DNA of 64,000 nucleotides from RGIG4608 sp045643885 (GCA_045643885.1 JAZRFY010000004.1:1-64000); one strand, 5' to 3'. Numbered from the stretch's first letter, positions 15,672 through 25,252 are shown. Notes: generated by a model not told the origin, from the sequence alone. Program-made: numbers and translations.

Positions 15672-16760
15672 TTATTTCTGATAATTAAATCCGTATGTTC
15701 CAAAGCCTGTTGTAAGCTTTCCAAACATATACTTATTGCATGCAGATTCGCAGAATACGATGATTTTGCCATCAAGGCAAACAAGCTCTTCACTCATAGG
15801 AGGCGCAACCACCGTTCTTTCGACATCGTGAGAATCAATAACGTAGCAAGGAATTGTAAAATCGAAATCCTCATATGTCTTTTCAGCATTCACATCCTCA
15901 AGGTCGCCGTAAGCAATCTGACCCTTGTAGTTGTATTTTTCGTTTATGCAAACGATATCTGCAAGATCATAGAAGAAGAGATTGGAGGTTGCAAGTCCCC
16001 AGGAAGAGGAGATAACAAGCTGATCCTCAGTCATGCAAATACCCTGGATCATCTCTCTTGCAGAGATGATGGCAACGGGCTCTGCATCAACACCAAAGGT
16101 TGCATCCGCATTGAGTTTGAACACTGTCATAACGGACGTGTTCTTCATATCCGCACCGGGAACGTCAATCTTTTCGTGATCGGGAGTAAGATAAACCGTT
16201 TCATCCTTGTGATAAGAGCCTGCAAGGATATATCTTTGTCCGTTGTAATCAAATGTGTATGTATGAGCAGGAGAATTGTATGTCTTAACAGTACCAAGCA
16301 TCTTGGTTTCGCTCTTGCCCTCAAGGATATCCTTTGCAGAGAAAACGTCAAGACCGTGAGAATCCTCACCCGTTACGTAAACGTAGCCACCCTTTCCGTC
16401 GTCGAAATACTCAACACCACCTGTGTGGTCGGTATAGGGAGTTCCGTCAGCATTGAGAAGTCTTGTAAAGGTAACAGTTCCGTCAGCATGACGAACGTAC
16501 ACTCTTGAAGCCACGTCATCACCAAGATTTCCTATAATGGGCTTGCCCATATATCCTGTAAAGAAATATGCTCCACTTTCAGCATCGTACGTCATACCCT
16601 GAGGAACGAAATTGGAATCACTTACACCGGGAGTTTTGAAAACAACCTCAGAATTATTATAAAATTCTGCCGCGCCGATGTAGTCATAGAGCTTAAAGCC
16701 AAGCACCGCAATCAATATCACCAAAAGAAGAGCGGTCAAACCAATCAAAATATGCTTCAT
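15672..16760 (-). CDS. Membrane-anchored extracytoplasmic protein, probable beta-propeller
   Basis: 362 residues. The start is the ATG behind GGAGG; the open frame extends 33 codons upstream into the trxA end without a site. Residues 3-22 form one uncleaved-looking membrane helix (ILIGLTALLLVILIAVLGF), and the rest is rich in short beta blades with Gly/Tyr/Asp turns (DDGKGGYVYVTGED, GTYGFNYQ), which fits a beta-propeller outside the cell. No enzyme motif seen and no known family recognised. It lies 34 nt behind trxA in the same direction and may share its transcript. Confidence 0.6.
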   Translation of the reverse strand: MKHILIGLTALLLVILIAVLGFKLYDYIGAAEFYNNSEVVFKTPGVSDSNFVPQGMTYDAESGAYFFTGYMGKPIIGNLGDDVASRVYVRHADGTVTFTRLLNADGTPYTDHTGGVEYFDDGKGGYVYVTGEDSHGLDVFSAKDILEGKSETKMLGTVKTYNSPAHTYTFDYNGQRYILAGSYHKDETVYLTPDHEKIDVPGADMKNTSVMTVFKLNADATFGVDAEPVAIISAREMIQGICMTEDQLVISSSWGLATSNLFFYDLADIVCINEKYNYKGQIAYGDLEDVNAEKTYEDFDFTIPCYVIDSHDVERTVVAPPMSEELVCLDGKIIVFCESACNKYMFGKLTTGFGTYGFNYQK

Positions 16761-16794
16761 TTGTAAATCCTCCGATAAATCAAAAAATAATATA

Positions 16795-17100
16795 TTAAAG
16801 AGCAAAATCCTCAAGCTCCTCAAGATCGAGTGTGCCGATATTCTTCTTTGCGGCTTCACCGTTCTTGATGAGGATGATCGTGGGAATGCTCATAATACCG
16901 AATCTGATAGCAAGCTCTCTGCACTGATCAACGTCAACCTTAACGCATTCAATTTCATTGTGATCAGCAGCAAACTCGTCAAATGTGGGAGCAAACATCT
17001 TGCAAGGACCGCACCACGTTGCAAAAAAGTCAACAAGAACGGGCTTTTCTCCCTTTATGAGAGCGTCAAATTCTTCAACATTCTGAATAATATGTGCCAT
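16795..17100 (-). CDS. trxA: Thioredoxin
   Basis: 101 residues, typical length. Active site WCGPC at residues 29-33, the cis-Pro in SIPTIILIKNG. Reduces protein disulfides with electrons from thioredoxin reductase, which is not in the window. It starts 1 nt after the phosphoesterase gene, so they are co-transcribed. Confidence 0.95.
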   Translation of the reverse strand: MAHIIQNVEEFDALIKGEKPVLVDFFATWCGPCKMFAPTFDEFAADHNEIECVKVDVDQCRELAIRFGIMSIPTIILIKNGEAAKKNIGTLDLEELEDFAL

Positions 17101-17101
17101 A

Positions 17102-17662
17102 TTAAAATTCCTTTCTTAAATCTATTTTTTTAATAACCTCTCCGTCCTCAAGACGCTTGATCTCGAAAACGCCATTTTCATATACCATATATGATTTTGG
17201 GTTATTCTCCTTTGGATAAGTCGTAGAGCCCGGATTGATGTAGAGATTTTTATTGCCGAAAGGCTCGATACAAAGAACGTGTGTGTGTCCGTGTATCAAT
17301 ATCTCCCCTTCTCCAAGGTGAGCCGCGGTTTCCATATTAATTTTGTGACCGTGGGTGAGGAGCATCTGATAACCGTCAATGCAAAGATAAGAATATTCAG
17401 CCATGATGGGAAAATCAAGCACCATCTGGTCCACCTCTGCGTCACAGTTACCGCGAACGCAAAGAAGCTTTTCCTTGTTCGCGTTCAAAAGCTTTATAAC
17501 CTCTTTAGGATCATAGGCTTCCGTCAAGGTATTTCTTGGGCCGAAGTAAAGCAAATCACCAAGTAAAACAAGCTTTTCTGCAGCCTCTTTTTCGTATGTG
17601 TCAAGAACTCTTCTTGCACAAACTGCATCTCCGTGTATATCGGAGGCAAACATCAATCTCAT
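17102..17662 (-). CDS. YfcE-type metallophosphoesterase
   Basis: 186 residues starting at MRLMFASDIHGD, chosen because AAGGATAG precedes that ATG; 20 upstream codons overlap a terminator hairpin. Metal motifs in order: SDIHGD, LGDLLY, RGNCD, THGH and HGHTH. Same group as the protein at 12928-13476 but more like E. coli YfcE. Operon with trxA and perhaps the beta-propeller protein. Confidence 0.9.
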   Translation of the reverse strand: MRLMFASDIHGDAVCARRVLDTYEKEAAEKLVLLGDLLYFGPRNTLTEAYDPKEVIKLLNANKEKLLCVRGNCDAEVDQMVLDFPIMAEYSYLCIDGYQMLLTHGHKINMETAAHLGEGEILIHGHTHVLCIEPFGNKNLYINPGSTTYPKENNPKSYMVYENGVFEIKRLEDGEVIKKIDLRKEF

Positions 17663-17689
17663 AAGATAACTATCCTTTCGGAGTAAATT

Positions 17690-17735
17690 ACTAAAAACGC
17701 AAAAATCGGAGAAATCCGACAAAGATTTCTCCGAT
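17690..17735 (-). terminator. Terminator of the CD1247-family gene
   Basis: Minus strand: 12-bp perfect stem (17705-17716 with 17724-17735), followed by TTTTTGCGTTTTT. Confidence 0.88.
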
Positions 17736-17772
17736 CAATCGTTATGCTTTGCGGACTATTTACAGTTCGCTA

Positions 17773-18258
17773 TTATTCCTCGTCCTCTTCGTCTTCTTCA
17801 ACGAATTCACAAGAGAATTTTTCGCCACAAGCAGGGCAAGAAAGGTTTTCGGGATCGATTGTTTCGTCAAAGCAAACTACCTCTCCGCAAGAGGGGCATT
17901 CTACCTCAAAAAACATATCGTCGCAATCACATTCCTCGTCGTCGCAGCAATCGCAATCGCAGTCGCAATCATAGTCACCGAATTCGCATTCGTCACAATC
18001 GCCTTCGCAATCGCAGCTCTCACAGTCGCCGTCGCATTCCTCATCAAGGAAATCCTCAACGTCTGCAAGGTCTTCATCAAGCTCTTCAACGTAATCCTGA
18101 AGATCACAGATGTCTTCGTTTATAGCCTCAACCTCGTCAGCAATGTCAGAAACAAGGTCAAGAAGTGCAGCAAGGATCTTACCTTCGGGAGTAGTCTTAT
18201 CGAAGTCTACGCCGTCAGCAAGTCCGCGCAAGTAAGCAGCCTTTTCAAAAAGTGTCAT
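17773..18258 (-). CDS. CD1247-family protein with Asp/Cys-rich linker and zinc ribbon
   Basis: 161 residues. Residues 1-70 (MTLFEKAAYLRGLADGVDFD, then the helical acidic YVEELDEDL) match the N-terminal domain of the C. difficile CD1247 family, common in Clostridia and uncharacterised. The C-terminus holds a zinc ribbon: CPSCGE, then CPACGE about 20 residues later. Between them lies an unusual stretch, about residues 73-115, built almost only of Asp, Cys and Glu (DYDCDCDCDCCDDEECDCDD), with some 17 Cys. Clear ribosome site (AAAGGAG) and own terminator. The linker looks able to bind several metal ions; that is inference. Confidence 0.8.
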   Translation of the reverse strand: MTLFEKAAYLRGLADGVDFDKTTPEGKILAALLDLVSDIADEVEAINEDICDLQDYVEELDEDLADVEDFLDEECDGDCESCDCEGDCDECEFGDYDCDCDCDCCDDEECDCDDMFFEVECPSCGEVVCFDETIDPENLSCPACGEKFSCEFVEEDEEDEE

Positions 18259-18302
18259 AATTTTCTCCTTTCGCCGTATGGCTTAAAAAATCGTGTGATT
18301 AA

Positions 18303-18863
18303 TTATGCACGAGAGAGATACTCGCCTGTTCTTGTGTCGATCTTAAGAACCTCACCCTCGTTAATGAAGAGCGGAACCTTAATAACCGCGCCTGTTTCAA
18401 GAGTAGCGGGCTTAAGTGTGTTTGTAGCTGTGTTACCAGCAAAGCCGGGGTCTGTCTGAGCAACAGCAAGCTCAACGAATGTGGGGGGCTCAACGCTGAA
18501 TACGTTGCCCTTGTAAGAGATGATCTTAACCATCATTTCTTCCTTAACGAACTTAAAGTTGTCGCCAAGCTTTTCTGCGTTAAGAGGAAGCATATCAAAT
18601 GTTTCCATATCCATGAAGTAGTAATGGTCACTGTCTGTGTAAGAATACTGCATATCCTTTCTTTCGATATGAGCGTTCTCGAATTTGTCTGTGGGGTTGA
18701 AGGATCTTTCAACAACACCGCCTGTGATGACGTTCTTCATCTTTGTTCTAACGAAAGCAGCGCCTTTACCGGGCTTTACATGCTGAAATTCAACAACCTG
18801 CCAAACAGTACCGTCACCCATGTCAAAGGTTACGCCGTTTCTGAAATCGCCAGCCATAATCAT
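18303..18863 (-). CDS. efp: Elongation factor P
   Basis: 186 residues from the ATG behind GGAGG (spacing 10). EF-P helps ribosomes form bonds in polyproline stretches. Domain I carries the loop KPGKGAAF, where the Lys at the tip is the usual modification site; domains II and III follow to residue 186. No epmA/epmB or ymfI-type modification gene is nearby. Promoter at 18909-18937. Confidence 0.97.
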   Translation of the reverse strand: MIMAGDFRNGVTFDMGDGTVWQVVEFQHVKPGKGAAFVRTKMKNVITGGVVERSFNPTDKFENAHIERKDMQYSYTDSDHYYFMDMETFDMLPLNAEKLGDNFKFVKEEMMVKIISYKGNVFSVEPPTFVELAVAQTDPGFAGNTATNTLKPATLETGAVIKVPLFINEGEVLKIDTRTGEYLSRA

Positions 18864-18908
18864 AATAAAATTACCTCCATAATGCATCTACGCATAGTTT
18901 TACAACTT

Positions 18909-18937
18909 ATTATAAAACATTTTTTCTTATTTTGCAA
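18909..18937 (-). promoter_or_regulatory. Sigma-A promoter of efp
   Basis: Minus strand: TTGCAA (18932-18937), 17-nt spacer, perfect TATAAT (18909-18914). Confidence 0.85.
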
Positions 18938-19059
18938 GAGTTTTTTTGCAATTTATTGATTTTTTTATCACTTTTCCAAAATATACCTGAAACTTAATAC
19001 TTTTTTGTATTTTGTGGCGGTATTGTCTATATTATAATATATATTTTCTTAAAATATAG

Positions 19060-19088
19060 TTGACAAATCGGCTCAAATGTATTAAAAT
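19060..19088 (+). promoter_or_regulatory. Sigma-A promoter of the yicC-remA-gmk-rpoZ operon
   Basis: Perfect TTGACA (19060-19065), 17-nt spacer, TAAAAT (19083-19088). The genes behind it are packed to at least priA and probably to spoVM, so it may be a major operon promoter. Confidence 0.88.
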
Positions 19089-19130
19089 AAACTGAATATA
19101 TATTGTTATTTTTAAGGAATGGACAAGAAT

Positions 19131-20018
19131 ATGATTAAAAGCATGACTGCTTTCGGACGTCACTCCGAAATTGTAAACAACAAAAACATCACAGTTGAGA
19201 TAAAGAGCGTCAACAACCGTTATTTCGATTGTTCAACACGCATCTCAAGAAATTACTCATTTCTTGAAGAAAAGATAAAGCCCTACCTTCAGACACACGG
19301 CATCAGCAGAGGTAAGGTGGACGTTTCAGTCACCATCGAGCCCATCGGAACAAGCGACGTGTCAATCACTCTTAACGAAGGTTATGCAAGAGCTTATTAC
19401 GATGCTCTTACAAAGCTTCGCGACATGCTCGAACTTCCCGGCGAGATAACCGTTGCAACTCTTCAAAGAGACAGCAACATCTTTACAGTAAGCAAGGCAG
19501 AAGAGGATGAGGAGCAGGATTTTGCAGACCTTTGCACAGTGCTTGACAAGGCAATTGAAAAATTCGTTCTTGCAAGAGAGCGCGAGGGCGCTAACATTGA
19601 AGCCGACCTTATCTCCAAGGTCGATGGCATCAAGGAAAGAGTTGCCATCATCGAGTCCCACAGTGAGGAGGATATCGCATCCTACCGTTCAAGACTTGAA
19701 GAAAAGCTTCGTTCTGTTCTTTCCGATAACAAGATTACTCTTGACGAAAACAGAATCCTTACAGAATGCGCAATATTTGCCGACAAGGTGGCAGTTGACG
19801 AGGAGATCGTCAGACTCCGTTCACACTTTAAGGCATTTGAGGACATCCTTGCATCAAGTGAGCCCGTTGGCAGAAAGCTTGACTTTCTTATGCAGGAGAT
19901 GAACCGCGAAACAAATACCATAGGTTCAAAATGCTCAAACTCATCCATCGCACACGTGGTGGTGGACATCAAGTGCGAGCTTGAAAAGATAAGAGAGCAG
20001 ATTCAGAACATCGAATAA
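19131..20018 (+). CDS. yicC: YicC/YloC family endoribonuclease
   Basis: 295 residues from the ATG at 19131; the ATG at 19119 abuts AAGGA and leaves no spacing. Starts with MIKSMTAFGR, the family hallmark, and ends with the conserved DUF1732 block (FLMQEMNRETNTIGSKCS). E. coli YicC is an RNase active on small RNAs. It opens the run yicC-remA-gmk-rpoZ-priA-def-fmt, the same order as yloC onwards in B. subtilis. Confidence 0.95.
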   Translation: MIKSMTAFGRHSEIVNNKNITVEIKSVNNRYFDCSTRISRNYSFLEEKIKPYLQTHGISRGKVDVSVTIEPIGTSDVSITLNEGYARAYYDALTKLRDMLELPGEITVATLQRDSNIFTVSKAEEDEEQDFADLCTVLDKAIEKFVLAREREGANIEADLISKVDGIKERVAIIESHSEEDIASYRSRLEEKLRSVLSDNKITLDENRILTECAIFADKVAVDEEIVRLRSHFKAFEDILASSEPVGRKLDFLMQEMNRETNTIGSKCSNSSIAHVVVDIKCELEKIREQIQNIE

Positions 20019-20038
20019 CCGAAGGGAGAACGACATAT

Positions 20039-20308
20039 ATGAAATTCATCAATATTGGATTTGGTAATATGGTAGCTGTAGAGAGAATCGTGGCAATCGC
20101 AAGCCCCGACTCCGCACCCATCAAAAGACTCGTTCAGGATGCCAAGGAGGGTGGTCGTACAATCGACGTTTCCTGCGGCAGACGTACCCGTGCAGTTATC
20201 ATCACAGATTCAGAGCATGTTATCCTTTCAGCCATCGGTGCAGAAACCATAGCAAACAGAATGGATGACACATCCTATGAAGAAGATACAGAGGAGGAAG
20301 AGGAATGA
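20039..20308 (+). CDS. remA: RemA family DNA-binding regulator (DUF370)
   Basis: 89 residues. The core (INIGFGNMVAVERIVAIASP, then RTRAVIITDSEHVILSA) is that of RemA, which forms DNA-wrapping rings and switches on matrix and osmoprotection genes in B. subtilis. The last ten residues are almost all Glu/Asp. Overlaps gmk by 4 nt. Confidence 0.95.
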   Translation: MKFINIGFGNMVAVERIVAIASPDSAPIKRLVQDAKEGGRTIDVSCGRRTRAVIITDSEHVILSAIGAETIANRMDDTSYEEDTEEEEE

Positions 20309-20916
20309 GCCGCGGACTTTTGATCGTTGTTTCAGGCCCTGCAGGAAGTGGCAAGGGCACAGTTAATTCCCAGCTTGTGGCTACTGGAGATTTCGTATTC
20401 TCAGTTTCCGCAACCACTCGCCCACCCCGTCCGGGAGAAATAGACGGAGTGAACTATCACTTTATCGACAAAGAGGAATTCCAGCGCCGCATCGCCGACA
20501 ACGGATTCCTTGAATATACAACCTATTGCGACAACTATTACGGCACTCCCTTAAAAGAGGCTCTTGCAGTTTTGGAAAACGGAAAGAACCTCATTCTTGA
20601 GATCGAGTGCGACGGTGCAAAGAACGTCAAAAAGATATTCCCCGATGCCGTTCTCATCATGCTCATCCCCCCCACGTTTGCAATCCAGGAGGAGCGCCTT
20701 CGCGGAAGAGCTACTGAAACTGAGGACGTTATCCTTGCCCGTCTCGAAAAGGCAAAGAGAGAGATTGCTCAGATCGATGCTTACGATTACATCGTTTATA
20801 ACTACAACGGCGGCTCAGCAGTGGCAGCCGACGACATCAAGGCAATCGTTCGCGCAGAAAAGCTTGCGCGTCACCGTCAGCCCGACGCTGAAAAGAAATA
20901 TTTCGGTTTAGATTAA
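20305..20916 (+). CDS. gmk: Guanylate kinase
   Basis: 203 residues. Converts GMP and ATP to GDP and ADP. P-loop SGPAGSGKGT at residues 10-19 (Ala replaces the usual Ser), the GMP-binding TTRPPRPGE segment, and the lid region ERLRGRATE. Four-nt overlap with remA. Confidence 0.97.
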   Translation: MSRGLLIVVSGPAGSGKGTVNSQLVATGDFVFSVSATTRPPRPGEIDGVNYHFIDKEEFQRRIADNGFLEYTTYCDNYYGTPLKEALAVLENGKNLILEIECDGAKNVKKIFPDAVLIMLIPPTFAIQEERLRGRATETEDVILARLEKAKREIAQIDAYDYIVYNYNGGSAVAADDIKAIVRAEKLARHRQPDAEKKYFGLD

Positions 20917-20952
20917 AATTTGCAATTAATATATTTTAAGGAGAAAATTAAA

Positions 20953-21264
20953 ATGCTTCATCCCACAATTAAAGAACTCACAAAAGACGAATACAACCGT
21001 TATGAGCTCACTCTTGCAACAGCAAAGTGTGCAAGAATCCTCACAGACGAGTATGTAAAGCAGAGAGAGGACGCTGAAAAGTCCATGACAGGCAACAAGG
21101 AAAGCGATCGTAACCTCATCAACAGCATCGATAAGGATCTCAAGGACGAAAAGGCAATCAAGAATGCCATCACTCGTTTCCATGACGGAAGATTCGAGAT
21201 CTACAGAGAAGAACAGACAGCTTCTGCACCTGTTGAAGAAGTTGTTGAGGCAATCGAAGAATAA
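20953..21264 (+). CDS. rpoZ: RNA polymerase omega subunit
   Basis: 103 residues from the ATG behind AAGGAG; an earlier in-frame ATG has no site. The omega core is recognisable (NRYELTLATAKCARIL, then DEKAIKNAITRFHDGRFEI), but the middle carries an inserted charged loop (residues about 37-60) and the C-terminus is an acidic tail. Position after gmk is the standard one. The coaBC gene that usually follows is absent. Confidence 0.88.
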   Translation: MLHPTIKELTKDEYNRYELTLATAKCARILTDEYVKQREDAEKSMTGNKESDRNLINSIDKDLKDEKAIKNAITRFHDGRFEIYREEQTASAPVEEVVEAIEE

Positions 21265-21330
21265 GATAGACTTAACAATTCAGGCGGAGATCTTTTTTCT
21301 CCGCCCATCGTTTCAGAAAGGAGAGATAAA

Positions 21331-23808
21331 ATGGATAACAGATATGCAAAAATTTATCTTCTTGATAATCCGTATTGCATCGATAACGAATATACCTATT
21401 TCGTTCCCCACGATCTCTCTGCCTCTGTAAAACGTGGCTCATTCGTCATAATCCCCTTCGGAAACTCAAACAAGACACAAATAGGTCTTGTAACCGAAAT
21501 CAATTGCAATGAGCCTCAAACGAAGACAAAGTCTATAAAATCCCTTGCTTCAGAGGAGATATCCTTTTCAGACACCGATCTTGAGCTTTGCTTCTTTATG
21601 AAGGAGCAAACGCTTTGCACCATCGGTGACGCCGTTCGTTCAATGATCCCCTCGGGTGCACTTTCTCAGATAGTGACCTGCTATAAGTACGTTGAGGGCT
21701 CTAAATACGACGGTCAGTATGCCGATATCTTCTATCATATTCAGGATCAAAAAACAGTTACGTCCCAAAGCCTTGAGGAACGCTTTGGCTTGTCAGCCAT
21801 AAGTGCTGTTACCTTGTTTCTTCACAAGGGACTTATCGAAAAGGACGTAATCATCAAAAACAAAGCCGTTGGCAAGGAGAAAAAGTATTATACCCTCTCC
21901 ATAACCAACGAGCAGCTCTCTTCCCTTCTTGGCACGGGTGATTTTGTTGACGGATATAAAAAGCTCCGTTCGGAGATGCACGCGTCCATCCTTTCTACAC
22001 TTTCTCTTCGCGAAAGAATGCTCGGAGATGACATAAAGGCAGAGCTCGGAGCAACCGACGCCCAGATTGCCGCACTTGTAAAAAAGGAATATATAAAGAA
22101 AGAAACCGAGAGCGTTTATAGAAATCCATACGACCACAAAGGCCGTATGAATCACGTTAAGGAGCTTACCCTTTCGGACGAGCAGTCCATAGCGCTTGAT
22201 TCCCTTTCAAAAATGCTTGACAAGGACGAGCCGTCCTGTGCACTCCTTCACGGAGTAACAGGAAGCGGAAAGACCTGCGTTATGATGAAGATAATCGATC
22301 GCGTCTTGAGTAAGGGCAGCGGAGTTATCATGCTCATCCCCGAGATTTCCTTGACACCGCAGACAGTCGAGCTATTCTGCTCCAGATACGGTCAAAGAGT
22401 GGCTATAATCCACTCCTCTCTTTCACAGGGGGAGCGTCTTGACGCGTATATGAAAATAAGACGAGGAGAGGCAGACCTCGTCATCGGCACAAGAAGTGCC
22501 GTGTTTGCTCCCGTTTCAAACCTCGGTCTTATAATCATAGACGAGGAGCAGGAGCACACCTATAAATCGGATAACAATCCCAAATATCACGCTCGCGACA
22601 TAGCCAGATTCAGAAGTGCCAAAACAAATTCACTTTTGTTGCTCGCTTCTGCCACTCCATCCATCGAAAGCTATAAAAAAGCTATGGACGGAAGCTATAC
22701 ACTCATAGAATTGAAGGAGCGATACGGAAAGGCACAGCTGCCGACAGTTGAGCTTGTCGACATGCGCGAGGAGATCCGTGCAGGAAACGACCTTTCCCTT
22801 TCAATACCACTGCTTGACAAGATAGGTACTGCTCTCCACAAAAAAGAGCAAACCATCCTCTTTTTGAATCGTAGAGGATATCACAATTTCGTCAGCTGTG
22901 CATCCTGTGGAACGGCAATAGCTTGTCCTAACTGCTCGGTGTCGATGACTCATCATACTGATAGAATCTATCACAGAACCGAGCTTGTTTGCCATTGGTG
23001 TGGCAAACGCATGCCGACTCCAACAAGCTGTCCCGAGTGTGGTGGCACACATATAAAACCCATGGGCATAGGGATCCAGCTCATTGAACAAAAGCTTAAC
23101 GAGCTTTATCCAACCGTATCAACAATACGAATGGATACGGATACCACTGCCTCAAAGCACGCATACGATACTATGCTTGCTGATTTCCGTTCTCATAAGG
23201 CTGAAATTTTGCTTGGCACACAAATGGTAACAAAGGGACACGATTTTCCCGACGTTACACTTGTCGGCATTCTCAATGCAGACACCTCCCTTTACCTCAA
23301 CGACTTCAGAGCAAATGAAAGAACGTTTTCAATGCTCACACAGGTAATAGGAAGAGCCGGAAGAAGTGAAAAGAAGGGTGTTGCGCTCATCCAGACCACA
23401 AATCCCGATCACGACGTTATCGGTCTTGCCTGCAAGCAGGATTATAAGACCTTCTACAGCAATGAGATACAAACAAGAAAGCTCTTGTCCTATCCCCCAT
23501 ATTGCGATATCGTTTTGCTCACTCTTTCAGGGCAGGTGGAAAATGCCGTTATGAAGGATTCCAAGCTTCTTTCCGATATGTTAAGAGAAAAGATAAGCAC
23601 AAAATACAGCGACGTGCCCGTAATATGCTACGGTCCTTTTGAAGCTCCCGTGTACAAGCTTGACGGAAAGTATCGCATGAGAATAATCATTAAAACAAAG
23701 CTTACGAAAAAATCCCGCGAGATGTTTGCGGAAATATATAGATCATTTGGAAAGAGAAAGAAGAATGAGCCGATGCTCTCGGTGGATTTCAATCCCTCTT
23801 CTCTTTAA
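21331..23808 (+). CDS. priA: Primosomal protein N' (replication restart helicase)
   Basis: 825 residues. N-terminal 3'-DNA-end binding domain and winged helix, then the superfamily 2 helicase with Walker A GVTGSGKT (about residues 308-315) and box DEEQEH, and between the helicase lobes the zinc module with four CxxC pairs (CASC, CPNC, CHWC, CPEC). Reloads the replisome on collapsed forks. Ribosome site AAAGGAGAG. Confidence 0.97.
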   Translation: MDNRYAKIYLLDNPYCIDNEYTYFVPHDLSASVKRGSFVIIPFGNSNKTQIGLVTEINCNEPQTKTKSIKSLASEEISFSDTDLELCFFMKEQTLCTIGDAVRSMIPSGALSQIVTCYKYVEGSKYDGQYADIFYHIQDQKTVTSQSLEERFGLSAISAVTLFLHKGLIEKDVIIKNKAVGKEKKYYTLSITNEQLSSLLGTGDFVDGYKKLRSEMHASILSTLSLRERMLGDDIKAELGATDAQIAALVKKEYIKKETESVYRNPYDHKGRMNHVKELTLSDEQSIALDSLSKMLDKDEPSCALLHGVTGSGKTCVMMKIIDRVLSKGSGVIMLIPEISLTPQTVELFCSRYGQRVAIIHSSLSQGERLDAYMKIRRGEADLVIGTRSAVFAPVSNLGLIIIDEEQEHTYKSDNNPKYHARDIARFRSAKTNSLLLLASATPSIESYKKAMDGSYTLIELKERYGKAQLPTVELVDMREEIRAGNDLSLSIPLLDKIGTALHKKEQTILFLNRRGYHNFVSCASCGTAIACPNCSVSMTHHTDRIYHRTELVCHWCGKRMPTPTSCPECGGTHIKPMGIGIQLIEQKLNELYPTVSTIRMDTDTTASKHAYDTMLADFRSHKAEILLGTQMVTKGHDFPDVTLVGILNADTSLYLNDFRANERTFSMLTQVIGRAGRSEKKGVALIQTTNPDHDVIGLACKQDYKTFYSNEIQTRKLLSYPPYCDIVLLTLSGQVENAVMKDSKLLSDMLREKISTKYSDVPVICYGPFEAPVYKLDGKYRMRIIIKTKLTKKSREMFAEIYRSFGKRKKNEPMLSVDFNPSSL

Positions 23809-23824
23809 TGAAAGGAACACTGAT

Positions 23825-24295
23825 ATGGCTAAATTGAAAATAGTAAAGGTGGGCGACGAGGTCCTTCGCAAGAAATGTCGTCCCGTTGATGAAATAACTC
23901 CCAAAACACTTCAGCTCCTCGACGATATGGCTGAGACCATGAGAGCAGCTCAGGGCGTTGGTCTTGCAGCTCCCCAAGTAGGCGTTTTGAGAAGAATAGT
24001 AGTTATTGAGGTCGAGGAGGGTAACCTTATCGAGCTTATCAATCCCAAAATCATCGCGTACGCAGGTGAGCAGGAGGGTAACGAGGGTTGCCTTTCCGTC
24101 CCCAACAAGTGGGGCACTGTAAAGCGTCCTATGCACGTTACAGTACGCGCTCTCAACCGTCACGGAGAAGAGTTTGAGATAACAGGCTCTGAATTCCTTG
24201 CCCGTGCATTTTGCCACGAGCTCGACCACCTTGACGGAAAACTTTATATCGATATCGCAACAGACATCGAAACAGTTACTCCCGACGATCAGTAA
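23825..24295 (+). CDS. def: Peptide deformylase
   Basis: 156 residues from the ATG behind AAAGGAAC; 33 upstream codons lie inside priA. Removes the formyl group from new proteins. All three motifs are present: GVGLAAPQVG, EGCLSVP (metal Cys) and HELDHLDG (two metal His and catalytic Glu). Coupled with fmt, the usual pairing. Confidence 0.97.
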   Translation: MAKLKIVKVGDEVLRKKCRPVDEITPKTLQLLDDMAETMRAAQGVGLAAPQVGVLRRIVVIEVEEGNLIELINPKIIAYAGEQEGNEGCLSVPNKWGTVKRPMHVTVRALNRHGEEFEITGSEFLARAFCHELDHLDGKLYIDIATDIETVTPDDQ

Positions 24296-24316
24296 TATAC
24301 CGAGGAGGAAACCGAT

Positions 24317-25252
24317 ATGAAGATACTTTTTATGGGCACTCCCGATTTTGCTCTCTTTTCACTTAAGGGACTTTGCGAAAACGGATATAACGTTGTTGGT
24401 GTTGTTACTCAGCCCGACAAGCCCAAGGGACGCGGATACGTTCTCACTCCCCCACCCGTAAAGGTCTATGCGGAGGAAAAGGGCATTCCCGTATATCAGC
24501 CCAATTCCTTGAGGACCGAGGAGTTTGCCTCCCTTCTTGAAGAAATAAATCCCGACCTTATCGCAGTTGTTGCCTATGGCAAGATATTGCCCAAAAACGT
24601 GCTCGATTATCCCAGATACGGTTGCGTCAACGTGCACGGCTCTCTCCTTCCCGAATACCGTGGAGCAGCTCCTATGCAAATGGCGATAATCGACGGCAAA
24701 AAGGTGACGGGCATCACAACGATGTTTATGGCAGAGGGACTTGACACAGGAGATATGCTCCTCAAGGCCGAATGCCCCATCGAAGAAAACGATAATTTCG
24801 AGGTCATCCACGATCGTCTCGGCGCTCTCGGTGCTGACCTTCTTCAAAAGACAGTTGACGGTCTCAAAAAGGGTGAGATCACTCCCATCCCACAGAACCA
24901 CTCCAAATCCACTCACACCTCAAAGATTCTTAAAGAGGATTGTGAGATAGATTTCTCAAAGGACTGCGATACAGTCCACAACCTCATAAGAGGTCTTTCC
25001 CCCATCCCCCTCTCCTTTACCCACACTCCCGACGGAAAGCTCCTTAAGGTAGTGGAAAGTGAGATTTGCGAAAGAGAAAGCATAAATGACGAGGTGGGCA
25101 AGGTGCTCTCCGTTGAAAACGGAAAGATAAGAGTTGCCTGTGCCAAGGGCTCTGTCAACATTCTCAAATTGCTTCCCGAGGGCAAGGGCAGAATGACGTC
25201 TGCCGACTTCATTCGCGGAAGAAAGATCGATAAGGAAGATATCCTTAAATAA
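24317..25252 (+). CDS. fmt: Methionyl-tRNA formyltransferase
   Basis: 311 residues. Formylates Met-tRNAi with 10-formyl-THF. Begins MKILFMGTPDFA; the catalytic region has HGSLLPEYRGAAP and the Asp in GLDTGD. C-terminal tRNA-binding domain is complete. Directly behind def. Confidence 0.97.
   Translation: MKILFMGTPDFALFSLKGLCENGYNVVGVVTQPDKPKGRGYVLTPPPVKVYAEEKGIPVYQPNSLRTEEFASLLEEINPDLIAVVAYGKILPKNVLDYPRYGCVNVHGSLLPEYRGAAPMQMAIIDGKKVTGITTMFMAEGLDTGDMLLKAECPIEENDNFEVIHDRLGALGADLLQKTVDGLKKGEITPIPQNHSKSTHTSKILKEDCEIDFSKDCDTVHNLIRGLSPIPLSFTHTPDGKLLKVVESEICERESINDEVGKVLSVENGKIRVACAKGSVNILKLLPEGKGRMTSADFIRGRKIDKEDILK

Noticed and set aside
15618..16508. 296-codon plus-strand frame opposite the beta-propeller gene
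   Set aside because: It starts inside the last orphan gene and terminator, has no ribosome site, and its peptide is Cys/Ile/Val-rich without domain pattern; the minus-strand gene has a start site and membrane helix.
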